Positions 36,144 to 51,633 are shown, counted from the first letter of the stretch. The stretch is DNA of 64,000 nucleotides from Avibacterium gallinarum (GCF_002921135.1 NZ_PQVJ01000052.1:1-64000); one strand, 5' to 3'. Numbers and translations are program-made. The notes: generated by a model from the sequence alone, not told the origin.

Positions 36144-36692
36144 TTATAATTGCAACTCATTTGCAAGACGAGCCAGTTGCCCACGGCTACTTCCGTCAAT
36201 GACAAAATCATCTGTACGAATAATAACACCAGCAATCAGTGCATTATCTACGCTGCAATTTAATTTAACTTTACGAGCAAGTTTCTTTTCCATTGCGGCT
36301 GCAATTTTAGCTTGTTGCTCTGCACTTAATGGTTGAGCTGAGATGACTTCCACATCTGCAATCGCTTGGTGTTCACTCACATAATGTTGGAACAGTGAAA
36401 ATACCGCTGGAAGTACAGTTAAACGCTTATTTTCAGCCATTAACCGAATCAAATTTTGCCCATATTGATCAAGTTGGTCGCCACAAATTGAAATCACCGT
36501 ATCAGCAACTTTGCTGGCAGATAAATCACCTGTTAGGAAATCTTGCATCTCTTTATTTTCAACAACTTGAGAAACAAAATTTAGCATTTCTGCCCATTTT
36601 TCCACCGCACTTTTGTTTTGTGCTTGTTGCTCGATAGCAAAATCAAATGCTGCTTTTGCATAAGGGCGAGCTATGGTAGTTAATTCTGACAT
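36144..36692 (-). CDS. atpH: ATP synthase F1 delta subunit
   Basis: Peripheral-stalk subunit that joins the b subunits to the top of F1. The 182 residues have an N-terminal helical bundle ([16 protein letters not shown], about 7-22) and a C-terminal sheet ending [19 protein letters not shown]. The frame is open to 36719 inside atpF, but the ATG at 36692 has AAGG about 8 bases upstream and gives the family length. A USS lies inside (about 36605). Confidence 0.95.
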   Translation of the reverse strand: MSELTTIARPYAKAAFDFAIEQQAQNKSAVEKWAEMLNFVSQVVENKEMQDFLTGDLSASKVADTVISICGDQLDQYGQNLIRLMAENKRLTVLPAVFSLFQHYVSEHQAIADVEVISAQPLSAEQQAKIAAAMEKKLARKVKLNCSVDNALIAGVIIRTDDFVIDGSSRGQLARLANELQL

Positions 36693-36705
36693 AAGCCCAA
36701 CCTTC

Positions 36706-37176
36706 TTATAGTTCTGCAACTAATTTTTCAATAATGTCATTGTTTGCCGCTTCATCAACCGTGCGACCCACAATTTTCTCAGCACCTGCAACCGCTAAAG
36801 AGGCTACTTTCGCTCGTAATTCTTCTTGAACACGTTTACGCTCTGTTTCAATCTCAGCGTGACCTTGTTCAATAATTCTTGCTTTTAATGCTTCCGCTTC
36901 AGCTTTCACTTCTTCTAAGATTTCGTTGCGACGTTTATTCGCTAAATCCACAATTTCTTGTGCTTGAAGTTTCGCTTGATTAATTTCTTGCTCCACCAAT
37001 GTTTTGGTTTCAGCTTGCTCTTTTCGTGCGACTTCTGCTGCAGCTAAAGCATTAGCAATTGAGCTTTGACGCTCTTCAATTGCTTTAATAATTGGTGGCC
37101 AAACATATTTCATACAAAACCACACAAATAGTGCGAATGCAATAAGCTGACCAATTAATGTTGCATTTAAGTTCAC
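36706..37176 (-). CDS. atpF: ATP synthase F0 b subunit
   Basis: Peripheral-stalk subunit: an N-terminal membrane helix ([20 protein letters not shown], about 7-26) and a long charged coiled coil to residue 156. Length equals the E. coli subunit. It lies 73 bases after atpE; its stop is 13 bases before the atpH start. Confidence 0.96.
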   Translation of the reverse strand: MNLNATLIGQLIAFALFVWFCMKYVWPPIIKAIEERQSSIANALAAAEVARKEQAETKTLVEQEINQAKLQAQEIVDLANKRRNEILEEVKAEAEALKARIIEQGHAEIETERKRVQEELRAKVASLAVAGAEKIVGRTVDEAANNDIIEKLVAEL

Positions 37177-37249
37177 AACGCCCTCCTCAATAATGTCATC
37201 AATGTTACCCTTTTAGGGTAAAGCTTGGTTGTACAAACAACGCTGACAA

Positions 37250-37552
<303 letters not shown>

Positions 37553-37580
37553 TTAATAAAAATCATTAAATAATTTGTGT

Positions 37581-38775
<1,195 letters not shown>

Positions 38776-38814
38776 TTGCCACTTTTAAAATACTAACTCG
38801 AAAGAGTGAAATTT

Positions 38815-38842
38815 ATTATACGCCAGTTTTGCCAGTATTCAA
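38815..38842 (-). promoter_or_regulatory. atp operon promoter
   Basis: Minus strand: TTGAAT (38842-38837), 16 bases, perfect TATAAT (38820-38815). A start near 38808 gives a leader of about 33 bases before atpI. Confidence 0.65.
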
Positions 38843-38903
38843 CTTATAAAACCAGCTAGAAAGCGTTCATTTTATTATATTTTTGTTAAATTCTCAAAAA
38901 ATT

Positions 38904-39539
38904 TTAACCTTTATTTAACAAAACAAGGTTTCTTTCGCCAATTAATTCTGGAACTGTTAAGTTGATCACATTTTTTATCACAAAATCGGCTGATAATTGT
39001 TCCACTTCCTCTTGATGATATTGTCCTTTTAGGGCATAAAAAGTGCCATTTTCATCAACCAAGTGCTGACACCAGTCGGTCATATCTTTTAATGATGCAA
39101 AAGCGCGGCTTAATACGCCATCAAATAACGCTTCAGGCTGATAATCTTCAACTCGGTTTAATACTGGAATTACATTGGTAATGCCAAGTTCACGCAAGGC
39201 ATTACGGATAAAGCTAATGCGTTTACCTAAACTATCTAACAACACAAAGGTTTTATCTGGATTAATAATGGCTAAAGGCAAGCCAGGTAAGCCAGGCCCT
39301 GTTCCCACATCAATAAAACGATCACCTTGTAAGTAAGGACTGACAACAAGGCTATCCATAATATGTTTCACTAGCATTTCCTGCGGATCACGCACTGAAG
39401 TAAGGTTGTAAGCCTTATTCCATTTATCCAACAACGCCACAAGCTTAACAAGCTGATCTTTTTGCTGATCGCTCACAGAAAGTGCGGTGCTTTTTAATAG
39501 AAAATTTAATTTTTCTTTGAGTTGTTCGATGTTAGCCAT
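38904..39539 (-). CDS. rsmG: 16S rRNA (guanine527-N7)-methyltransferase
   Basis: SAM-dependent enzyme that methylates G527 of 16S rRNA (the GidB family, linked to streptomycin sensitivity). The 211 residues contain [21 protein letters not shown] split over about 43-64, the SAM loop [17 protein letters not shown] (about 76-92) and [11 protein letters not shown] (about 138-148). Its ATG shares a base with the mnmG stop, so the two are coupled. A USS lies near the start (about 39480). Confidence 0.95.
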   Translation of the reverse strand: MANIEQLKEKLNFLLKSTALSVSDQQKDQLVKLVALLDKWNKAYNLTSVRDPQEMLVKHIMDSLVVSPYLQGDRFIDVGTGPGLPGLPLAIINPDKTFVLLDSLGKRISFIRNALRELGITNVIPVLNRVEDYQPEALFDGVLSRAFASLKDMTDWCQHLVDENGTFYALKGQYHQEEVEQLSADFVIKNVINLTVPELIGERNLVLLNKG

Positions 39540-41428
39540 TATTCACCACGCTTTAACATACCTTGTTTTTTCAGATTCACCAATAAAATGGAAATGGCCG
39601 CAGGTGTTACGCCAGAAATACGGCTTGCTTGTCCAATTGAGGTTGGACGATGTTGCATTAATTTCGACCGCACTTCATTAGATAGCCCAGATACCGCATC
39701 ATAATCAAAATTATCCGGAATTTCGGTATTCTCATAACGTTTTTGGCGTGCGATTTCTTCCTGCTGATGCTCAATATAGCCTTGATATTTAATCGCAATT
39801 TCCACTTGTTCTGCTGCTTCTTTATCTTCAATCGCAGGCTCAAATGGAGTTAATTGAGTAAGAGATTGATAATTCACTTCTGGGCGTCGTAATAAATCTT
39901 CGCCACTTGCCTCACGGGTTAATGGGCTATTCAGCAATTCATTAGCTTCGGCCAAATATTCAGAACGCGGATGCAACCAAATGCTACGCAAACGCTGACG
40001 TTCTAATTCAATATTTTCCATTTTTTGATTAAAACGAGCCCAGCGTTTTTCATCAATTAAGCCAAGTTTATGTGCCGTTGGGGTTAAACGAATATCCGCA
40101 TTATCTTCACGCAACAATAAACGGTATTCCGCACGGGAGGTAAACACGCGATAAGGTTCTTTGGTGCCTAAGGTACAAAGATCGTCCACCAACACGCCAA
40201 TATAAGCTTGATCACGATGCGGATACCAGCTGTCTTTATCTTGCACATAAAGACCTGCATTAATTCCGGCCAATAATCCTTGCGCCGCGGCTTCTTCATA
40301 ACCTGTCGTACCGTTAATTTGGCCAGCAAAGAATAAACCTTTAATCGCTTTGGTTTCTAAGGTAGGTTTTAAATCACGGGGATCAAAATAATCATACTCA
40401 ATGGCATAACCTGGTTTGATAATGCGAGCATTTTCCAATCCTTTCATTGAATTGACGATACCCATTTGCACATCAAATGGCAAACTCGTAGAAATACCAT
40501 TTGGATAAACTTCATTAGACGTTAAACCTTCAGGCTCAAGATAAATTTGGTGCGAATTACGTTCAGCAAAACGCATTACTTTATCTTCAATGGAAGGACA
40601 ATAACGCGGCCCAATTCCTTCGATCACGCCTGCGTACATCGGACTACGATCCAAATTATTACGGATCAATTCGTGGGTTTGTTCGTTGGTATGGGTAATA
40701 TAACAAGGGATCTGACGAGGGTGCTGATCCACCGATCCCATAAACGAAAATACAGGGAGTTTTTCATCACCGTGCTGTTTGGCTAACACATCAAAATTGA
40801 TCGTGCGAGCATCAATACGCGGTGGGGTGCCTGTTTTTAAACGATCCACGCGCAAATTCAGATCGCGCAGTCGATGAGCTAGACTCACTGAGGCAGGATC
40901 ACCAGCACGCCCACCTGCATAATTTTCCATACCAATATGGATCTTACCCGATAAAAATGTCCCAGCGGTTAAGATCACCGATTTAGATCGAAACTTTAAT
41001 CCCATTTTGGTTTCTACCCCCGCAACGCGATCTTGTTCAATCAAAATATCTGTTACTTCTTGTTGGAAAATATCTAAATTCGGTTGATTTTCAAGAGCGA
41101 TCCTTACTGCTTGGCGGTATAACACGCGATCCGCTTGTGCACGCGTGGCACGTACGGCAGGGCCTTTACTGCTATTTAAAGTACGAAATTGAATACCGGC
41201 TTGATCCGCCGCAGTAGCCATTAGACCACCCATAGCATCAATTTCTTTAACTAAATGCCCCTTACCAATGCCACCAATGGCAGGATTACAAGACATTTGC
41301 CCTAATGTATCTACATTGTGTGTGAGTAATAATGTTTTTAACCCCATTCGAGCTGGCGCAAGAGCTGCTTCTGTACCCGCGTGTCCACCACCAATCACAA
41401 TCACATCATAACTTTCCGTATAAAACAT
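39539..41428 (-). CDS. mnmG: tRNA modification enzyme MnmG (GidA)
   Basis: FAD enzyme that, with MnmE, makes the cmnm5 side chain on U34 of several tRNAs. The 629 residues show the dinucleotide fold [21 protein letters not shown] (split after 20; about 10-30), [19 protein letters not shown], two catalytic-region cysteines, and a C-terminal helical domain with [15 protein letters not shown]. It stands next to oriC, the ancestral position. No promoter was picked out; transcription away from oriC is typical and affects initiation. Confidence 0.97.
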   Translation of the reverse strand: MFYTESYDVIVIGGGHAGTEAALAPARMGLKTLLLTHNVDTLGQMSCNPAIGGIGKGHLVKEIDAMGGLMATAADQAGIQFRTLNSSKGPAVRATRAQADRVLYRQAVRIALENQPNLDIFQQEVTDILIEQDRVAGVETKMGLKFRSKSVILTAGTFLSGKIHIGMENYAGGRAGDPASVSLAHRLRDLNLRVDRLKTGTPPRIDARTINFDVLAKQHGDEKLPVFSFMGSVDQHPRQIPCYITHTNEQTHELIRNNLDRSPMYAGVIEGIGPRYCPSIEDKVMRFAERNSHQIYLEPEGLTSNEVYPNGISTSLPFDVQMGIVNSMKGLENARIIKPGYAIEYDYFDPRDLKPTLETKAIKGLFFAGQINGTTGYEEAAAQGLLAGINAGLYVQDKDSWYPHRDQAYIGVLVDDLCTLGTKEPYRVFTSRAEYRLLLREDNADIRLTPTAHKLGLIDEKRWARFNQKMENIELERQRLRSIWLHPRSEYLAEANELLNSPLTREASGEDLLRRPEVNYQSLTQLTPFEPAIEDKEAAEQVEIAIKYQGYIEHQQEEIARQKRYENTEIPDNFDYDAVSGLSNEVRSKLMQHRPTSIGQASRISGVTPAAISILLVNLKKQGMLKRGE

Positions 41429-41895
41429 AATAACCTTAATTGCGTGATAAATTTGATCTTCATAAAAGTAACCGCGTATTCTACATCAAATTGATCGTTG
41501 CTTAAATCGAAGATTGAAGATCCAATGAATTTTGTTCTCTCGATCAAAGGATCAGAAAGAAGATCCTTGCCTTATTAATATAAGATCTCTTTTTATATAT
41601 AAAGATCTTATTATGATAATTATTAGGATCGTTGATCCTTGTGTATAAGGCAAATTTTCGCTTAAAAATAAAGGAGTTAGATCCTTTTTTAAGTTGTTTA
41701 GATCACCCATTGATCTAGCTGTATATGCTGTGAGTAAAAGTGAAAGTTATCCACAATGAAGCTTTTTATTATTTTTATTTACAGAATAAATACAATCTTT
41801 AGACAAGTTTTTACTGAGTTATCCACAGGGTGATAGATAAGGGATCATAAAAAGCGAGTATGGCGATCTGATGAGATGATCATCAGATCTGAAGA
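41429..41895. other. oriC: Chromosomal replication origin oriC
   Basis: The 467-base gap between mnmG and mioC holds GATCTCTTTTTAT (41584-41596) and GATCTTATTATGA (41604-41616), close to the E. coli 13-mers, in a very AT-rich block, the likely unwinding element. DnaA boxes: TTATCCACA at 41747-41755 and 41819-41827 (+), TTATACACA at 41648-41640 (-), and weaker TTACTCACA at 41737-41729 (-). About 15-20 GATC (Dam/SeqA) sites are crowded here. Order mnmG - AT-rich repeats - DnaA boxes - mioC equals that of E. coli. Confidence 0.93.
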
Positions 41896-42339
41896 TTAAA
41901 GATGAGATAAAAAAGTTGGGATCCAATTTTCGGCATACTGTTCTTGATCGTCCACTGCAAGGACATCAATTTTTAAAGGATCGCAAATTTGCACCGCACT
42001 TTGTTGGGTTAAACATTCTTGTACAATGTTCACCGCATTGCAGAAGGTATCATAATCGGAATTTCCTAACCCGATCACCGCAAAGCGCAAATGAGATAAA
42101 TCTGGTTTTTGTGCGCTAATTTCATCAAACAACGGTTTAAGATTATCAGGCAATTCGCCAGCACCGTGGGTGGAAGTAACTACCAACCAAAGATTTTCAT
42201 CAGCCACTTCAGCAAAATCAGGTCCGTGTAAAAGTGCGGTGGAAATTTGCTGAGTTTCTAACACTTGTTGTAAATGTTCAGCCACATATTCTGCGCCGCC
42301 GAGGGTGCTGCCAGTTATTAAACATACTTTTTTAGTCAT
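41896..42339 (-). CDS. mioC: Flavodoxin-like protein MioC
   Basis: FMN-binding flavodoxin domain protein next to oriC. E. coli MioC is implicated as an electron carrier in biotin synthase activity, and its transcription runs into oriC. The 147 residues show the FMN phosphate loop GSTLGGAEYVAEHL (about 10-23), VTSTHGAGELPDNL (about 53-66) and VIGLGNSDYDTFCNA (about 88-102). GGAGTAAAA precedes the start. Transcripts would enter oriC. Two USS lie inside. Confidence 0.93.
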   Translation of the reverse strand: MTKKVCLITGSTLGGAEYVAEHLQQVLETQQISTALLHGPDFAEVADENLWLVVTSTHGAGELPDNLKPLFDEISAQKPDLSHLRFAVIGLGNSDYDTFCNAVNIVQECLTQQSAVQICDPLKIDVLAVDDQEQYAENWIPTFLSHL

Positions 42340-42356
42340 TTTTACTCCTAAAAAAT

Positions 42357-42383
42357 AAGGCTTAGATAATCACCTAAGCCTTT
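42357..42383 (-). terminator. Terminator between zapB and mioC
   Basis: AAGGCTTAG (42358-42366) and CTAAGCCTT (42374-42382) pair around ATAATCA; on the minus strand TTATTTTTT follows. It ends zapB and lowers read-through into mioC/oriC. Confidence 0.85.
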
Positions 42384-42399
42384 ATTTTTATTCTGAAAA

Positions 42400-42618
42400 T
42401 TAAACGTTATCAATACGACCTAATAAAGAGCGTAAACGTTCTTGCCAGTTTTGATGTTCGCTCTTAAGTTGTTCATTCTCATTGCGTAATGATTCATTTT
42501 GTTGTTGCGCTTGGCTATTTTTTTCTTTTAATTCTTCAACTTCTAATTGAAGTAATTCAATGGTTTCAACTGCTTGTTTAATTTTTGCTTCAAGTTGGTC
42601 TAAAATTTCTAACGACAT
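42400..42618 (-). CDS. zapB: Cell-division protein ZapB
   Basis: Small coiled-coil protein that links Z-ring protein ZapA to the chromosome terminus protein MatP. The 72 residues are almost wholly heptad-patterned ([20 protein letters not shown], about 6-25, then Glu/Gln-rich), ending in [13 protein letters not shown]. Length is slightly below E. coli ZapB (81). It is divergent from glpX. Confidence 0.9.
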   Translation of the reverse strand: MSLEILDQLEAKIKQAVETIELLQLEVEELKEKNSQAQQQNESLRNENEQLKSEHQNWQERLRSLLGRIDNV

Positions 42619-42711
42619 AGTGGATTCCTTTTAAAAAATGGTTAATGAACATAGATGTGTGCTTATTCTACCTGAGTTTATTGATTTCGCAAAAAATTTT
42701 ATCTTTTTATA

Positions 42712-42727
42712 ACGCAATCGTTTGCGA
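42712..42727 (+). promoter_or_regulatory. PurR-like operator before glpX
   Basis: ACGCAATCGTTTGCGA fits 15 of 16 positions of a PurR palindrome (only the last base differs). It lies 47 bases before the glpX start and 94 bases before zapB, so it could act on either. Another LacI-family repressor is possible. Confidence 0.5.
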
Positions 42728-42773
42728 AAGTGATAGAATACGCCGATTTTTAAACAACCAAAGGATCAAAAAA

Positions 42774-43787
42774 ATGAATAGAGCATTAGCCATTGAATTT
42801 TCTCGAGTTACTGAAGCCGCGGCACTTGCTGGTTTTGCTTGGTTGGGGCGTGGAGATAAAAATGCTGCCGATGATGCGGCGGTGCAAGCGATGCGATTGA
42901 TGTTAAATCAAATTGAAATGCGTGGCGAAGTGGTGATTGGTGAAGGCGAAATTGATGAAGCGCCAATGCTCTATATTGGTGAGAAAATTGGTACAGGCGC
43001 AGGCGAAGAAGTGTCTATTGCCGTTGATCCCATTGAAGGCACAAGAATGACCGCAATGGGGCAACCGAATGCTCTTTCAGTGTTAGCCGCAGGGGGAAAA
43101 GATACCTTTTTACGCGTGCCTGATATGTATATGGAAAAATTGGTAGTTGGCCCTGAAGCGAAAGGAATGATCGACCTAAACTTACCCTTGGAACAAAACT
43201 TGCGCCGTGTGGCATCAAAAATGGGGAAATTGCTTTCTCAATTAACGGTGATCACCTTAGATAAACCACGCCACGCGGAAGTGATCAAAAAAATGCAGCA
43301 GCTAGGCGTGAAAGTTTTAGCCATTCCCGATGGCGATGTGGCCGCGTCAATTTTATGTTGTTTGCCTGACGGTGGCGCAGATATGCTCTATGGTATTGGC
43401 GGTGCGCCTGAAGGGGTGGTGGCTGCCGCAGCCATTCGTGCTTTAGGGGGCGAAATGCAGGCGCGTTTAATTCCACGTCATCAAGTCAAAGGCAGCTCGC
43501 CAGAAAATCAATCCATTGCCGCTGATGAAATCCGCCGATGCCAAGAAATGGGCATTGAAGTGAACCAAGTGCTGAAATTAGAAGATTTAGTGCGTGATGA
43601 TAACCTTGTTTTCTCCGCCACAGGAATCACTAATGGCGATTTACTCAAAGGTATTCACCGCCGTGGCAATCTTGCTACCACAGAAACCTTGCTCATTCGT
43701 GGCCGTTCACGCACCATTCGCCGTATTCAATCAGTGCATTATTTAGACAGAAAAGACACCGCACTTTACCGTTTAATTGATGCGTAA
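42774..43787 (+). CDS. glpX: Class II fructose-1,6-bisphosphatase
   Basis: Gluconeogenic Mn-dependent enzyme giving fructose 6-phosphate. The 337 residues show IGEGEIDEAPMLYIGE (about 57-72) and AVDPIEGTRMTAMGQPNALS (about 85-104), which hold the metal ligands, and GIGGAPEGVVAAAA near 210. The frame opens at 42645, but AAGGATC lies before the ATG at 42774 and this gives the standard length. It has a strong terminator. A USS lies in the last codons (about 43758). Confidence 0.95.
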   Translation: MNRALAIEFSRVTEAAALAGFAWLGRGDKNAADDAAVQAMRLMLNQIEMRGEVVIGEGEIDEAPMLYIGEKIGTGAGEEVSIAVDPIEGTRMTAMGQPNALSVLAAGGKDTFLRVPDMYMEKLVVGPEAKGMIDLNLPLEQNLRRVASKMGKLLSQLTVITLDKPRHAEVIKKMQQLGVKVLAIPDGDVAASILCCLPDGGADMLYGIGGAPEGVVAAAAIRALGGEMQARLIPRHQVKGSSPENQSIAADEIRRCQEMGIEVNQVLKLEDLVRDDNLVFSATGITNGDLLKGIHRRGNLATTETLLIRGRSRTIRRIQSVHYLDRKDTALYRLIDA

Positions 43788-43809
43788 CTGAATTTTTAGT
43801 TATTTTATT

Positions 43810-43845
43810 CCCATTAGGCGGAAATTTTCCGCCTAATGGGTTTTT
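43810..43845 (+). terminator. Terminator of glpX
   Basis: CCCATTAGGCGGAAA and TTTCCGCCTAATGGG form a perfect 15-bp palindrome around one T, then TTTTT. Confidence 0.93.
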
Positions 43846-43966
43846 AACGCTAATTACCGCAGATCAAAGTGCGGTGCTTTTTTTCATTATTTTTCAAATT
43901 GTTATTTCTCTTCCCATCGCTTATTTGAGATTTTTTGCGAAATTAGCCAAAAGCGCAAAAATTTGC

Positions 43967-43972
43967 TATAAT
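43967..43972 (+). promoter_or_regulatory. -10 box of gyrB
   Basis: Perfect TATAAT, 38 bases before the gyrB ATG, without a good -35 (TTAGCC at 18 bases). Weak -35 elements are common for supercoiling-sensitive gyrase promoters. Confidence 0.5.
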
Positions 43973-43994
43973 CCGCCCAATTTTTTATCAATAA

Positions 43995-46442
<2,448 letters not shown>

Positions 46443-46456
46443 TTATCTTCAATGAA

Positions 46457-46490
46457 GAAAAGCCACTTACAAAATGTCAGTGGCTTTTTT
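46457..46490 (+). terminator. Terminator of gyrB
   Basis: AAAAGCCACT and AGTGGCTTTT pair around an 11-base loop, followed by TT; 16 bases after the gyrB stop. Confidence 0.85.
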
Positions 46491-46543
46491 ATTGGGGGAA
46501 AGGGATAAATGGGCAAAATATAATTGCCCATTTTTGTATTTTA

Positions 46544-47977
46544 CTAGTTAGCTGAAGGTTGTTCTTTCATATTATCGTTTGTTAATGGTTTGCCTTGGTA
46601 TTCTCCCGTTAGGCTATATAAGAAATCAACAATATCGCTAACTTGTTCTTTTGATAAACTTACGCCACTTTGATATTTCAACATCATTTCCACTGCTTGG
46701 GTTAAATCTTGTGCATTCGCATCGTGGAAATATGGGGCAGTAAGCGCCACATTACGCAATGTCGGCACTTTAAAACGATGTTTATCATAAGGATTTTTCG
46801 TTTGTGCAAAGCGACCATCATCAGCCTCGGTTAATGGTTTATTGCGATCAGCAAAATAATCTGCTTTCAAACCCATTAATTCATAAGATTGACCACCTAA
46901 ATTAACACCAGTATGGCAAGTATCACATTTATATTGGTGGAATAACGCATAACCATTTTTCTGTGCTGCAGTTAAGGCATTTTCATCACCTTGCAAATAG
47001 CGATCGAAAGGACTATTTGGGGTAATTAAGGTTTTCTCAAATTCAGCAATGGCATCTGTAATAGTTTTTTCATTAAAACCTTCTGGATAGATTTTTTCAA
47101 AGGCTTGTTTAAGTGATTCATCTTTATTGAGATTATCAACAATTTGTTGCCAATTTTCTGCTCCCATTTCTACAGGATTCAACGGTGGCCCACCGGCTTG
47201 TTCTGCTAGGTTGGCAGCACGACCGTCCCAGAATTGAACAAAGTTGAAAGCAGCGTTATAGACAGTCGGCGCATTAATGCCTCCTTTCTGCCCTTTAATT
47301 CCAGTAGAAGTGGCAAGATTATCCACACCGCCTGTATTCAAACCGTGGCAGCTGGCACAAGCAATAGTACCATCGCCTGATAATGCAGTGCTGTGATAAA
47401 GTGTGTTGCCCAAATCAACCTTGGCAGGATTAACGGGTAAACTTTGCGGCACAGGTCGTACAAAATGTTCAGCCGATGTGCCAGAGGTGTTTGCAGGAAG
47501 TTGATATTCTTGGCGAACTTTATGAATCCAATCAAGCAAGGTTGCTTTCTCTTGATCGTTTAAACCTGATCCCCAATGTACCATTTTGAAAGAATGAATA
47601 GGCATTTCGTTATTTTGAATGACACTTTCAAGTTTCGCTAAATCTGCTGCGGAAATGCGTTGCGGTTGGTTGAGATAATCCGTGATATTATCCAGCAAAA
47701 AATGAGCTTGTCCTTGCTGAATATCTTTTTCCATTAAACTGCTAGCGATAGGCAATTTGGCATAAAATGGCATATTCGCATTGTTACTATGGCAATATTG
47801 ACAGCCATTATTATATAGCGCAGTTTCAACGGCACGTTGCTGCGGATCAGTAATTTGGCTTTCTTGCAAACGGCGTTGTGTTTCTTGTTTATCAAAGTGG
47901 TGGATATATGCCACCGTCCCTAGGTAAGCGGCGACACTTGCGCCAATAAATGTAAATAACCACGATTGAGGTTTCAT
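46544..47977 (-). CDS. Three-haem quinol peroxidase (YhjA/QPO type)
   Basis: Membrane-anchored peroxidase that reduces H2O2 with electrons from quinol. The 477 residues have an N-terminal anchor helix (about 6-23) and three c-haem sites: CQYCH (59-63), CASCH (207-211) and CDTCH (351-355). The last two belong to the classical diheme cytochrome c peroxidase fold; the first is the extra domain of E. coli YhjA and Aggregatibacter QPO. PLNPVEMG (about 265-272) and VPTLRNVALTAPYFHDA (near 410) are family blocks. AAGGAGAATC precedes the ATG, and a perfect FNR box lies upstream. Confidence 0.92.
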   Translation of the reverse strand: MKPQSWLFTFIGASVAAYLGTVAYIHHFDKQETQRRLQESQITDPQQRAVETALYNNGCQYCHSNNANMPFYAKLPIASSLMEKDIQQGQAHFLLDNITDYLNQPQRISAADLAKLESVIQNNEMPIHSFKMVHWGSGLNDQEKATLLDWIHKVRQEYQLPANTSGTSAEHFVRPVPQSLPVNPAKVDLGNTLYHSTALSGDGTIACASCHGLNTGGVDNLATSTGIKGQKGGINAPTVYNAAFNFVQFWDGRAANLAEQAGGPPLNPVEMGAENWQQIVDNLNKDESLKQAFEKIYPEGFNEKTITDAIAEFEKTLITPNSPFDRYLQGDENALTAAQKNGYALFHQYKCDTCHTGVNLGGQSYELMGLKADYFADRNKPLTEADDGRFAQTKNPYDKHRFKVPTLRNVALTAPYFHDANAQDLTQAVEMMLKYQSGVSLSKEQVSDIVDFLYSLTGEYQGKPLTNDNMKEQPSAN

Positions 47978-48049
47978 AAGATTCTCCTTTATAGAATAGT
48001 AAGTTAGGAAACATCTCGCACAGTATTAACAATTATTAAGAAAGGAATG

Positions 48050-48063
48050 TTGATAGAAATCAA
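48050..48063 (-). promoter_or_regulatory. FNR box of the quinol peroxidase gene
   Basis: TTGATAGAAATCAA is a perfect FNR palindrome (TTGAT-N4-ATCAA). A possible -10 (TAATAC, minus strand 48028-48023) places its centre near -41, the class II activating position. This predicts expression without oxygen, as for E. coli yhjA. Confidence 0.7.
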
Positions 48064-48227
48064 AAAATTTCATTGGCAAATTCTATAGATTTAATAGGTA
48101 TAATTTTTGTATGGTTATTTATCCCTTTTTTATGTATGGATTTTAACCTTAAAAAGTCAAGAAAAAAGCACCGCACTTGGGTTAGGAATAGCAGCTCATT
48201 TAGCAGAAGATCAATAATATTAATAAA

Positions 48228-48255
48228 AAAACAGCCACTCACAGGTGGCTGTTTG
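48228..48255 (-). terminator. Terminator of the NSS transporter genes
   Basis: AAACAGCCAC and GTGGCTGTTT pair around TCACAG; on the minus strand a run of seven T follows. It lies about 35 bases after the small subunit gene. The rest of 47978-48289 holds two USS and no gene. Confidence 0.85.
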
Positions 48256-48289
48256 ATTTTATAAAGTGCGGTGCTTTTTCCGCGAGTTT

Positions 48290-48385
48290 TTATTTATCTT
48301 TTGGCAGATTTTTGATGGAGAAAAGTAATCCGCCCCAAATAATAACCAAGGCAACGGCCATCATAATAATTGCACTAGTACTCAT
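48290..48385 (-). CDS. metS: MetS-type small subunit of NSS transporter
   Basis: A 31-residue single-helix protein (STSAIIMMAVALVIIWGGLL, then FSIKNLPKDK). Such tiny subunits accompany bacterial NSS transporters; in Corynebacterium MetS is needed with MetP for methionine and alanine uptake. It follows the transporter gene by one base on the same strand, with AGGAAC inside the end of that gene as ribosome site. Confidence 0.85.
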   Translation of the reverse strand: MSTSAIIMMAVALVIIWGGLLFSIKNLPKDK

Positions 48386-48386
48386 T

Positions 48387-49907
48387 TTATTGTTCCTCTT
48401 TTGCCTGTTCTTCTGGGTTAAATAACTCTTCGTGTTTCCATTTTAAGCGAGAGATTAGGAAGCTAATCACCACAAGGCTTGCCGCCATTCCCCACCCAAA
48501 GGTATTAACGAACCAAGATGGATAGCCCTCATAACCTTCAGTGAACACTTTCGCCCCTTCACTTAATAACATAAATGCAAGGATACCTGTGGTTAAAACG
48601 ATACATAAACGCCATAAAAAGCCAACTTTGAAAGAAGAGGTTTCGTTTAAATGTTTGCCAAGTAGGCCTAATTTTTCGTTGGTAACGATAGCCACCAAGG
48701 AAACAAACGCCACCGCCACAATACCAAAATAGTTGACGAATTTATCTAATACATCAAGCATTGGTAAGCCTGTAGTTGTACCGAATAATACGGTTGAAAT
48801 TAACATCATTGGCACACCAACAAGGAAGGTTACCTTAGCACGGCGAATGCGTAATTTATCTTGAATTGCCGAAATGATTACTTCGATAACGGAAATAAAT
48901 GAGGTTAAAGCAGCAAAGGTTAAAGAAGCAAAGAATAAGACACCAAGAATATTGCCAAATGGTGCGGCGTTAATAATCGTTGGGAAAGCAAAGAATGCTA
49001 AACCAATACCACCTTTTGCGACTTCGCTCACTTCTTGCCCTGACGCTGTTGCCATAAAGCCAAGGGCGGCAAACACCCCGATACCAGCTAATAATTCAAA
49101 ACTACTATTGGCAAAGCCCACTACTAAGCCGTTACCGGTTAAATCAGATTCTTTTTTCAAGTAAGAGGCGTAAGTTACCATAATCCCGAAGCCGATAGAA
49201 AGGGAGAAGAAAATCTGCCCATAAGCGGCAATCCACACACTCGGATCAGAGAGTTTTGACCAATTTGGGGTGAATAAGGCATCTAACCCTTTTGTTGCAC
49301 CCGGTAAGAATAAAGAAGAAACCACAAGCACCATAAACATTATTAAAAGTATCGGCATTAAAATGGTGGATAATTTTGCGATCCCTTTTTGCACGCCTAA
49401 TGCCAACACGCCAAGTGCCACAAGCCATACGGCGATTAACGGGCCAACTACCATACCGACAAATTCAAAACTTACACCCTGAGTAATATCACCCATTTTT
49501 AAGAAATCGTGCAAGAAGAAGTCAATGGGTTGAGCTCCCCAAGCTGAATTGAAAGAAAAATAGGTATAGCTTGCTGCCCAACCTAGCACCACCGCATAGT
49601 AAATCCCGATGATGACATTCACCATCACTTGCCACCAACCAAAGGTTTCAAAATGGCGGTTAAAACGGCGATAAGACAAAGGCGCGCCCCCACGGTGGCG
49701 ATGTCCAATGGCATAATCTAAGAAAAGTAAAGGAATTCCCGCAGTTAAAAGTGCAATAAGATAAGGAATAATGAATGCACCACCACCGTTTTCATAAGTG
49801 GTATAAGGAAAACGCCAAATGTTTCCCAAACCCACGGCAGATCCGATGGCGGCAAAAATAAATGCACGGCTACCTGAGAAGGTTTCGCGTTTTGCTGACT
49901 GTGTCAT
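48387..49907 (-). CDS. NSS family Na+-dependent amino acid transporter
   Basis: Sodium symporter of the SLC6-like family, 506 residues with 12 hydrophobic helices. Helix 1 carries the Na+ and substrate site ([20 protein letters not shown], about 16-35); helix 6 carries [17 protein letters not shown]. Because of the MetS-type partner, methionine or alanine is the likeliest substrate, but this is inferred. GGTGGT is a weak ribosome site. No USS was noticed inside the gene. Confidence 0.88.
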   Translation of the reverse strand: MTQSAKRETFSGSRAFIFAAIGSAVGLGNIWRFPYTTYENGGGAFIIPYLIALLTAGIPLLFLDYAIGHRHRGGAPLSYRRFNRHFETFGWWQVMVNVIIGIYYAVVLGWAASYTYFSFNSAWGAQPIDFFLHDFLKMGDITQGVSFEFVGMVVGPLIAVWLVALGVLALGVQKGIAKLSTILMPILLIMFMVLVVSSLFLPGATKGLDALFTPNWSKLSDPSVWIAAYGQIFFSLSIGFGIMVTYASYLKKESDLTGNGLVVGFANSSFELLAGIGVFAALGFMATASGQEVSEVAKGGIGLAFFAFPTIINAAPFGNILGVLFFASLTFAALTSFISVIEVIISAIQDKLRIRRAKVTFLVGVPMMLISTVLFGTTTGLPMLDVLDKFVNYFGIVAVAFVSLVAIVTNEKLGLLGKHLNETSSFKVGFLWRLCIVLTTGILAFMLLSEGAKVFTEGYEGYPSWFVNTFGWGMAASLVVISFLISRLKWKHEELFNPEEQAKEEQ

Positions 49908-50190
49908 ATTACCACCTATAAACGTTAAATAAATGTAAAGGCTAGGAAATATAACGGAATATGAGTTTTAGTCAATAGATAAAAATGCTGTAAACATACT
50001 ATTTTAGCCGTTATTTTTAAAAATTTTTAGTTTTAAATTTTGTTGAAAATATTATTTTTGGAATAATGCTCTGTTTTGATTGTGTTTATAAATGATCGTG
50101 CTAAAACCTTGTAGCATCACGGCATAAAAAACTAGTAGAAAATTTCAAAAAATTTTGTAAAAAAACACCGCACTTTTAGCTATAAAAAAT
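49908..50190. other. AT-rich intergenic spacer
   Basis: Upstream of the NSS gene. No promoter could be called with confidence. A USS lies near 50167; no gene seen. Confidence 0.5.
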
Positions 50191-50215
50191 AAACCTAGCC
50201 CATCAAGCTAGGTTT
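50191..50215 (-). terminator. Terminator of the maf-aroE operon
   Basis: AAACCTAGC and GCTAGGTTT pair around CCATCAA; it starts 20 bases after the aroE stop and is flanked by T- and A-runs on both sides. Confidence 0.85.
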
Positions 50216-50235
50216 TTTATTGGAATGAAATCGGA

Positions 50236-51633
<1,398 letters not shown>

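Noticed and set aside
36692-36719. Longer start for atpH
   Set aside because: It would overlap atpF and exceeds the family length; the ATG at 36692 has a ribosome site.
48060-48264. Two opposite 60-63 codon frames
   Set aside because: They overlap the FNR box, a USS and a terminator, and have no ribosome sites; regulatory DNA explains the region.
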